Origin: CAZBXE01 sp964496125 | Lineage (GTDB): Bacteria; Chlamydiota; Chlamydiia; Chlamydiales; CAZBXE01 | Direction of reading: 5' to 3' | Length of the DNA stretch: 36,314 nucleotides | Assembly: GCA_964496125.1 (NCBI GenBank) | Contig: CAZBXE010000015.1 | Location: 1 to 36,314, forward strand | Part shown: positions 31,343-36,314 of the stretch, one piece after another | Numbering within the stretch: position 1 is the stretch's first letter | How the letters are laid out: each line of letters starts with the position of its first letter | The notes under the pieces: generated by a model | What the model saw: the letters and a program-made list of their open reading frames with translations, nothing else | What the model was told of the DNA's origin: nothing | Databases searched by the model: none | Program-made: the position numbers and the translations under genes

Positions 31343-31727
31343 GTTCGTTCTTATCGCGGATCACTACATCGTCGAGAGGCACATAACGCTCTCGGAAGGC
31401 TTCATCTTCGCTCTTTTTGTCGGAAGGAGCATCTGGGCTTCGTTGTTCGGCTCTCCGCTTGTCGGGGATAACGTGATATGGTCGCCGATCTTCTGGATCA
31501 TCCCGACCTTTCACGCGCTATCGCTCGGATTTAAGAACCTGATACCGCGAGCGTTCATTATGGCACTCTACGGCGTGGCGTGGGGGTTCGTTGCGGTGCT
31601 CTATTCAATGCTCGATCCGACATCGACGGCGGTTCCGTCGTTCTTCGTCTGTTCGGCGTTGGGTGTGTTCATTTCGGTCAGGCTTTTTACCGAACAGAGG
31701 CAGATGCGGCAAGGAAAGGCCGTGTGA
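31296..31727 (+). CDS. Multi-span membrane protein, holin candidate
   Basis: 143 residues from ATG 31296, after an AGAGGATCAGG site; an upstream extension has no ribosome site and overlaps the zinc-finger gene. Four hydrophobic segments: near 33-52 (LSEGFIFALFVGRSIWASLF), near 64-81 (VIWSPIFWIIPTFHALSL), near 85-107 (FIMALYGVAWGFVAVLY), and near 115-132 (PSFFVCSALGVFISV). The C terminus is charged. Its place next to the lysozyme-like gene makes it a holin candidate, which would release the enzyme; number of spans fits class III-like or atypical holins. Not proven by a motif. Confidence 0.6.
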   Translation: MSVITIRSFIEWAFDRFVLIADHYIVERHITLSEGFIFALFVGRSIWASLFGSPLVGDNVIWSPIFWIIPTFHALSLGFKNLIPRAFIMALYGVAWGFVAVLYSMLDPTSTAVPSFFVCSALGVFISVRLFTEQRQMRQGKAV

Positions 31728-31772
31728 AGCGGCGTGATCCGTTACTAATTCAAGGGGACTCTCATCTCAGCA

Positions 31773-32213
31773 ATGGAAATCTCGTGGGAAAGGCTTTTTA
31801 CAGCATTAGGGATCGCGATAGCCGGTATTGGCGGAATGATACCGATATTCAACGCGGTCGCGGCTCAATGGAACGCTCGAAAGGCACGAGAAAGGGAAGA
31901 ACGCGGGCAAGGCTTGGAGGAGCGGAAGTATGACGATTCGCAATGGAAAGAGCTTGCGGCGGTTCGCAAAATTGACCTTGAGGAAGCTCGGGCAAGGATA
32001 ATCGCACTTGAGCAAAGTCTCGATGCGGAAAAGAGGCGGAATGATGACCTTACAGACCACATCGAAGGGCTTTTTGACAAGATGCAGGACGCGATGGAGC
32101 ACCTTCACGTCGAGGCGATACCGAACAAGGTCGTCAAGATCATCAAAGCGAAGATCGACCAGGTGAACGGCTTTATCGAGGACGCACGGCGAAAAGTGAA
32201 AGAGGAAAGGTGA
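31773..32213 (+). CDS. Membrane-anchored coiled-coil protein
   Basis: 146 residues. One N-terminal membrane helix (LFTALGIAIAGIGGMIPIFN, about 8-30), then a long charged coiled coil (KIDLEEARARIIALEQSLDA, then EKRRNDDLTDHIEGLFDKMQ) to the end. The layout is like inner-membrane spanin or holin-accessory proteins. A second gene with the same layout lies at 34386, so only one is likely to be the spanin. Family not recognised. Confidence 0.6.
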   Translation: MEISWERLFTALGIAIAGIGGMIPIFNAVAAQWNARKAREREERGQGLEERKYDDSQWKELAAVRKIDLEEARARIIALEQSLDAEKRRNDDLTDHIEGLFDKMQDAMEHLHVEAIPNKVVKIIKAKIDQVNGFIEDARRKVKEER

Positions 32214-32280
32214 GATTGTTAGAAAGATGATTCGGTAAGTCTCGGTTTAAGTTAGAATACGAATAGCGTGGGGTTAATAG

Positions 32281-32871
32281 ATGATGGCAACATTTCCTTT
32301 TAATTTTTCAGCATCAGGCGGCGGCGGAATGGCGATCGGCGGCGTGGTTACGGGTGCGAGTGCTGACGGTGTGTTCTTTGGGGGCGTGGGCGGCATCTTG
32401 TCGCAGGATTCCACGAACTTCAAGTGGAACGATGCAGATACATTGCTAACTCTTAAAGCAGGTGGTGCAACAAAAACTTCCTTAAGGGTCAATATAGCTG
32501 CAAGTCAATCCGCCGATTCTATCATTCTAGCTGACCCTTCGGATTCGCCACTTATAAGTTTATGGGGATTCGATATAAACTACGCTGGAATAAAACTAAG
32601 AGGAACAGACACACTTCTTTATAATGCGGGTGCTGGATGGACTGCTCTTTGCTCCGGCCCAACTGCACAATTACGATTATTAGCCTCATTAGTAATTCTC
32701 ATAGATAGTTCAGGAACTGTCGTTGGAGGCATAGGAGTTGATGGGGATAATACTGCTGGAAATACTCGACTTATGGTGTATGACGTTGATAATGCAATGC
32801 TTGAGAGAGTATCGGTGGGAGCGGCAAATTCTGGAGGGGCTGGTTATAAGGTTCTAAGGATACCTAATTAG
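32281..32871 (+). CDS. Tail fibre-like protein with AT-rich C-terminal half
   Basis: 196 residues. N-terminal FNFSASGGGGMAIGGVVTG and then GILSQDSTNFKWNDADTLLT, the repeat style of phage fibre and appendage proteins (xLSQDxxNFxWDxxxxxL). From about 32450 the codon use changes: TTA, ATA and AGA are frequent, and the base composition drops from about 55% to about 43% G+C. This suggests that the distal part was exchanged, as often happens in receptor-binding proteins. ATG 32281 is followed directly by a second ATG; either may be used. Function by style and composition. Confidence 0.62.
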   Translation: MMATFPFNFSASGGGGMAIGGVVTGASADGVFFGGVGGILSQDSTNFKWNDADTLLTLKAGGATKTSLRVNIAASQSADSIILADPSDSPLISLWGFDINYAGIKLRGTDTLLYNAGAGWTALCSGPTAQLRLLASLVILIDSSGTVVGGIGVDGDNTAGNTRLMVYDVDNAMLERVSVGAANSGGAGYKVLRIPN

Positions 32872-32893
32872 AAGGTAAAGAGGTGAAAGAAAA

Positions 32894-33172
32894 ATGGCAC
32901 TAAAGAAATTGATACGAGACGGCGTTCTGATACCGCTTCCGAACGCACAGCAAAAGAGGGTTGTCGATGCCTTTGCGGACGCATACAACTATTCGGCAAA
33001 ACTGCCTGATGGAAGCGACAATCCACAGAACAAGGCAGCCTTTGCCGCTCAGAAGATCAGAGACTACATCAACGAGATAGTCAAGGCTTCGGAGTTCAAG
33101 AAACTTCGAGAGGCAGTTCAACCGCCGACCGACGTTGACGATGATTCAGAAGGAGCGGCATCGAAAGGATAA
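32894..33172 (+). CDS. Small hypothetical helical protein
   Basis: 92 residues, ATG after AGGTGAAAGAAAA. The sequence is mostly helical (LPNAQQKRVVDAFADAYNYS, then FAAQKIRDYINEIVKASEFK) with an acidic C terminus (DVDDDSEG). No motif or family recognised. It sits between the fibre-like gene and a coiled-coil gene, with a short heptamer spacer behind. Confidence 0.6.
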   Translation: MALKKLIRDGVLIPLPNAQQKRVVDAFADAYNYSAKLPDGSDNPQNKAAFAAQKIRDYINEIVKASEFKKLREAVQPPTDVDDDSEGAASKG

Positions 33173-33221
33173 AGGAGAAAGGAGAAGGGATAAGGGACGA
33201 GGGATAAAGGATAAAGAGAAA
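33173..33221 (+). repeat. Heptamer tract AGGAGAA/GGGATAA x7
   Basis: Seven consecutive units (AGGAGAA twice, GGGATAA, GGGACGA, GGGATAA, AGGATAA, AGAGAAA) fill the spacer to the next ATG and include AAAGGAGAA, usable as a ribosome site. Confidence 0.88.
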
Positions 33222-33224
33222 ATT

Positions 33225-33482
33225 ATGACGCAAACAGGCACAAAAGAGGTAACCATTCCTGATATTGACGCAGACGAGAATGAGCAGGACGACCATATTC
33301 GAGGTTCGGCGGAAATGGTCTCAATGTCAGCTACCGAAGCAGATTGGCTTCGTAAGAGCCGCAGACTTCTTGAGATCGCAATGATCGTCGAGCAATCACA
33401 AGTCGAGGCCGCAAAACTTCGCTCTGAACTTGCTCAGCTCGAACAGCAAATGAAAGCCGAAGAAGCAGATCCTGCGAAATGA
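33225..33482 (+). CDS. Small acidic coiled-coil protein
   Basis: 85 residues from ATG 33225. Acidic N terminus (IPDIDADENEQDDH) then a coiled coil (ADWLRKSRRLLEIAMIVEQS, then QVEAAKLRSELAQLEQQMKA). Its stop overlaps the next start (ATGA), so the two products are made together. No family recognised; possibly a chaperone or anti-holin-like partner of the membrane protein that follows. Confidence 0.6.
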   Translation: MTQTGTKEVTIPDIDADENEQDDHIRGSAEMVSMSATEADWLRKSRRLLEIAMIVEQSQVEAAKLRSELAQLEQQMKAEEADPAK

Positions 33483-34381
33483 CCACACTCACTTACATCG
33501 GCATCATCGCGGCGATGGTCTTTACAGGCACCTGGTGGCTCGTTCGCATTCTGCCGCTGATGGACGAGCGTCAGGACATCTGGGATGCGTTGGACGTGCA
33601 TCTCGGCATTCCGAAGAGATACGCCAAGCTACGCCTTCGCTGGTGGTGGCCGTGGGGAGCTAGTTTACGTCAATACACGCCAAAGGGTGCTTGTGTTTGG
33701 GGAACGGTCAAAGTTCCGCAAGAGCAGCTTGAATCGTTCGACGAAGGAATTTCGCGTCAGATCGCGGCATCAAGTGCGGAGTTTCCGCATTGGAAATTGT
33801 TTCGCAAGCACTCAGATTACTCGGCACTCGTCATCGACCCGATGGCTACGAATCACGTCAACGAGCCTGGTTCGCCTGCTCTGATCGTGAGCACGGGAAA
33901 CTCACAGATCCAATGTGCGGGTGTGTGTTTGGGAACATCCTGGACACCGACGGTAAGCGATGACGGAAGCTCGTATAAGCTGCAAGGCACGTCCATTGAC
34001 CATCCTTATATCGTCGTTCCGCATCAGGTAGCGGAAGGGTGGAGATTTACAAACTATTGGCGGGATTCGGTCGGCAACGAGAGCGATCACCTTGCTCTTT
34101 TCAACAATCTTGAACTATTCGAGTATTATCGCGGCCCAAGAGACATTCATCCTGTTTTTCCGACGCACAGGCAGTCTGGTAAGTCTATCGGTAGAAGGTG
34201 TGTATGTGGACAAGAAGCTTACATTTGGGTAAATCCTGATGGTAAAACCTTCTGGGTATGTAAGGGTTGTGAAAGCGTTAATTGGGAGTGTGAGTGCGAA
34301 AGTCAGCAGTCTAGTGGGTCAGAAAAGTCTATCGAGTCAGGAGAGAAAGACAGAGTGCTGACGACGCACGAAACGGAGTGA
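33479..34381 (+). CDS. Membrane-anchored protein with C-terminal zinc ribbon
   Basis: 300 residues. One N-terminal membrane helix (YIGIIAAMVFTGTWWLVRIL). The centre is strand-rich and Trp-rich (RLRWWWPWGASLRQYTPKGA, then VEGWRFTNYWRDSVG-type sequence). The C terminus has a four-Cys zinc ribbon, RRCVCGQEAYIWVNPDGKT then FWVCKGCESV, and a Ser/Glu-rich tail. The start overlaps the gene above (ATGA). No family recognised; a membrane anchor with a large outside or inside domain next to spanin-like genes suggests a role at the cell envelope. Confidence 0.62.
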   Translation: MTTLTYIGIIAAMVFTGTWWLVRILPLMDERQDIWDALDVHLGIPKRYAKLRLRWWWPWGASLRQYTPKGACVWGTVKVPQEQLESFDEGISRQIAASSAEFPHWKLFRKHSDYSALVIDPMATNHVNEPGSPALIVSTGNSQIQCAGVCLGTSWTPTVSDDGSSYKLQGTSIDHPYIVVPHQVAEGWRFTNYWRDSVGNESDHLALFNNLELFEYYRGPRDIHPVFPTHRQSGKSIGRRCVCGQEAYIWVNPDGKTFWVCKGCESVNWECECESQQSSGSEKSIESGEKDRVLTTHETE

Positions 34382-34385
34382 ACCT

Positions 34386-34763
34386 ATGCTGATTATGGCG
34401 AACATTTTAGGGTGGCTTTACGCACATTGGAAGTGGGCGGTCGGTGTGATCGTCGGCATTATCTTGCTTGTCGTTCTCTTTTCTGTCTCGATGCGGATAT
34501 ATCGGTGGGTCAATCCGCTTCCGAAGCTCAATGAAGTTCAGATACAGAAAGGTGAGCAGGCGATCAAAGACAGGAACGATGCCAAGCTCAAGGATATTCT
34601 CGCGGAATCGGATACTGCGGTCGAGAACGCGGACACAACCATCAAACAAGCCGAGCAGAACACGGAAGATGCGAGAAAGACGTATGATTCGTGGACGACG
34701 GACGAGCTTTTGAAGGAGTTCGAGAGGCGTAAGGCAGAACACGAGGCGGAGAAACCACAATGA
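34386..34763 (+). CDS. Inner-membrane spanin-like protein (Rz-like)
   Basis: 125 residues, ATG about eight bases after GGAG. N-terminal membrane helix (WAVGVIVGIILLVVLFSVSM) followed by a long charged helix (LNEVQIQKGEQAIKDRNDAK, then KDILAESDTAVENADTTIKQ). This is the layout of inner-membrane spanins, which join the inner and outer membranes in the last step of lysis of Gram-negative hosts. The next gene overlaps by four bases and codes for an exported coiled-coil protein, as expected of a spanin pair. Sequence families of spanins diverge strongly, so this rests on layout. Confidence 0.6.
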   Translation: MLIMANILGWLYAHWKWAVGVIVGIILLVVLFSVSMRIYRWVNPLPKLNEVQIQKGEQAIKDRNDAKLKDILAESDTAVENADTTIKQAEQNTEDARKTYDSWTTDELLKEFERRKAEHEAEKPQ

Positions 34764-35215
34764 GAGTATCGAAGTTGACGGATATGTACACGAAACCGCG
34801 ATTCTTAACCATATTTCGACGCTGTGTTTACGTCGTAACCATACTTTTGCTGTCCGCTTTGTGGGGATTTGCACAAGAGGCGACTCCGACACCGCCGTCG
34901 GCGACGACCGGTCAGAATAACCCTTGTGCGAATGTTCCGATGCCGGGCGAGACCGTCTGCATCACTCGTCAAGACCTTATCCGCTTTTTGCAGACGGATG
35001 ACCAGAATACGGCTCTAAAGGCCGAGAATGATGCCGTCAAAAAAGCGACTGAGGATCTCAAGAAGGAAATTTACCGCCTGCAAACGGAGCTTGCCAAGAC
35101 GACGGGCGAATTGACCGCACAGCAGCAGATGGTCGTGCGTCTTTCCGCCGTGCTCGATCTTGCATTGAAGAATACAAGGAAGAAATGCCTGCCGTTCTCG
35201 GTGTGCATAAATTGA
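34760..35215 (+). CDS. Exported coiled-coil protein, possible outer spanin partner
   Basis: 151 residues, ATGA overlap with the gene above. A signal peptide at about 16-40 (RFLTIFRRCVYVVTILLLSA, then LWGFAQ) has no lipobox Cys, so it is not a typical lipoprotein Rz1. After it come Pro/Thr-rich sequence and a Cys pair, and then a coiled coil (NTALKAENDAVKKATEDLKK, then EIYRLQTELAKTTGELTAQQ). It probably acts in the periplasm with the 34386-34763 protein. The missing lipid anchor is a real weakness for the spanin idea. Confidence 0.55.
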   Translation: MRVSKLTDMYTKPRFLTIFRRCVYVVTILLLSALWGFAQEATPTPPSATTGQNNPCANVPMPGETVCITRQDLIRFLQTDDQNTALKAENDAVKKATEDLKKEIYRLQTELAKTTGELTAQQQMVVRLSAVLDLALKNTRKKCLPFSVCIN

Positions 35216-35250
35216 GGGAACAGAAAAAAACAAGGGAGATGTTAAAAAAA

Positions 35251-35457
35251 ATGGCAACACAAAATGAACAAACACCACTGCATACGCGAGGCGTAGTTTA
35301 CAATAAGCCTTACCTGCATATCGAAGCTCCATTCAATGAGCCGAAGATCACGTTGTGGACAGGGAACAAGGGCAAAGTTGAACTGACGCTCAACGAGGCG
35401 GCAGATATTGCAAAGGAACTGCAAAAGATAGTGAACTTGAACCGTCCGATCTATTGA
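35251..35457 (+). CDS. Small hypothetical protein
   Basis: 68 residues from ATG 35251; ATG 35239 four codons earlier is too close to the GGGAG site, so the later one is preferred. The sequence is strand-rich, then helical (YLHIEAPFNEPKITLWTGNK, then ELTLNEAADIAKELQKIVNL). No motif recognised. The helical end with repeated Leu/Ile suggests a compact domain, perhaps a chaperone or subunit for the fibre protein that follows. Confidence 0.58.
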   Translation: MATQNEQTPLHTRGVVYNKPYLHIEAPFNEPKITLWTGNKGKVELTLNEAADIAKELQKIVNLNRPIY

Positions 35458-35519
35458 TACGAGCTTTCAACAAATTTTACGACACTTCAAAAATACACTT
35501 TACGAGGAAATGACCACAC

Positions 35520-36314
35520 GTGGTATTAGGCGAACCACATCGACGCGGCGGTTGGGCGAATGACCCTTTAACGAAGATCATCAATTCCGCATATTCGCGG
35601 ATAGAGGACATCGAAGGGGAGCTTGCTGTTCTGCAGGAGAATGTCGCTCAGATCCCGACCGCCACACCGAATACCACACCGCAATCGGTCAATCAGGTCT
35701 TTAACGGTTCGATCACACACTCCGTACAGAGTTGGGCGAATGTATCTCCGTCCGGCGATGCTCAATATGAGTGTCAAAGCTGGTATTCTCATCCGTTAGC
35801 AGACGGACAGGCGATGTATGCCGCGACAAGTGCCTCCGCAACTCCGAATGAACTCAACTTCACTTCCGCTAATGTAACGGTCGGGCCGCCTAGCACCTTT
35901 ACGATAGCTTCTCACGGCGTTTCTACGGGAATGCTCGTTAAATTCACGGCAGCCTCACCGCCGACAGGATTGACGAGCGGCTCGGTCTATTACGTCATCT
36001 ATGTCGATGCGAACACGATCAAACTAGCCACAACTTACGACAATGCTTTATCCGGCACGAATCTGAATGTTACGACGGTCGGTTCAGGTGCGATGGTCTT
36101 GCGGTTCATCACGGCATTAAAAGAAGATTCTTCCACTATCTACAATCCCGGAATGTCTGATTGGTCGTGGTCGGGCGATAGTGCAGGCTGTGCGAGAATG
36201 TCGGCAACGGCAAGTATTGATACGCTCCTGCCGGGAACGAATATCGAACCTGGATACACATATTACGGAGCGTTCAATATCGCACGGGCAAATGCTTATA
36301 TAACGGCTCGCGGC
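35520..36314 (+). CDS. Tail fibre protein, 3' end outside window
   Basis: The gene starts at GTG 35520, after GAGGAAATGACCACAC, and runs open to the right edge (265 codons seen). After an N-terminal helix (NSAYSRIEDIEGELAVLQEN), residues of about 118-197 hold the recurring module: FTIASHGVSTGMLVKFTAAS, then VYYVIYVDANTIKLATTYDN and TTVGSGAMVL. It then continues as fibre-like sequence (IEPGYTYYGAFNIARANAYI). A fibre or appendage gene is the best reading. The next gene to the right is unknown. The start is supported by the ribosome site and by the fit of the whole open frame. Confidence 0.68.
   Translation, partial: MVLGEPHRRGGWANDPLTKIINSAYSRIEDIEGELAVLQENVAQIPTATPNTTPQSVNQVFNGSITHSVQSWANVSPSGDAQYECQSWYSHPLADGQAMYAATSASATPNELNFTSANVTVGPPSTFTIASHGVSTGMLVKFTAASPPTGLTSGSVYYVIYVDANTIKLATTYDNALSGTNLNVTTVGSGAMVLRFITALKEDSSTIYNPGMSDWSWSGDSAGCARMSATASIDTLLPGTNIEPGYTYYGAFNIARANAYITARG

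Noticed and set aside
1..36314. tRNA genes, integrase, attachment sites
   Set aside because: No cloverleaf-like sequence, no tyrosine or serine recombinase motifs and no convincing attachment repeats were seen. The only long perfect direct repeat is the 124-bp hairpin element, whose structure fits another explanation.

Overview
The window looks like part of a double-stranded DNA tailed-phage (or prophage) genome from a draft or metagenomic assembly. It carries three runs of exactly 100 N (5420-5519, 13981-14080, 17691-17790). At least two of these lie inside tandem repeats, so they are scaffolding gaps of unknown true length. The genes are tightly packed, start after AGGAGG-type Shine-Dalgarno (SD) sites and overlap often. 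The lysis genes include an adjacent pair that resembles spanins, which points to a host with an outer membrane. Almost every spacer in the structural half is a tract of 7-bp repeats. I associate such tracts with genomes of Acidobacteriota- or cyanobacteria-like hosts, but the host cannot be fixed from this window. The virion is probably short-tailed: there is a large nozzle-like tail protein and no tape-measure or tail-tube gene. No integrase, portal, DNA polymerase or tRNA was found.

Layout. (1) 1-7775, minus strand: an early accessory operon read leftward from a promoter near 7830. It encodes small zinc-site proteins, a RuvC-like nuclease, four repeat-solenoid proteins with periods of 5, 5, 6 and 8 residues, a small membrane protein, a C5-cytosine methyltransferase gene broken by an HNH endonuclease gene, and an N6/N4-type DNA methyltransferase. 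(2) 7776-7905: a divergent control region with two CTTGWCAAG sites lying on the two -35 boxes. (3) 7906-12911, plus strand: a Cro/CI-like repressor, an SSB-like protein, two winged-helix replication proteins and a DnaB helicase. (4) 13059-14330, minus strand: a short block of small unknown genes. (5) 14415-29744, plus strand: small terminase, a minus-strand membrane gene, scaffold-like protein, major capsid protein, neck and tail proteins, tail nozzle and large terminase. (6) 29871-36314, plus strand: a lysis and tail-fibre block with a lysozyme-like enzyme, several small membrane proteins, a spanin-like pair and the start of a fibre gene.

The most unusual items are these. A 124-bp element of five consecutive hairpins occurs twice, identical and in the same orientation (6661-6784 and 15893-16016). 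It looks like a HEARO/omega-RNA-type or IS200/IS605-type element without its protein. The C5 methyltransferase is interrupted in frame by an HNH cassette that has its own near-consensus promoter and palindromic operator, and a 10-nt insertion then splits its catalytic Pro-Cys pair. Heptamer tracts fill the structural spacers. One Ig-like module of about 70 residues recurs in four different virion proteins.
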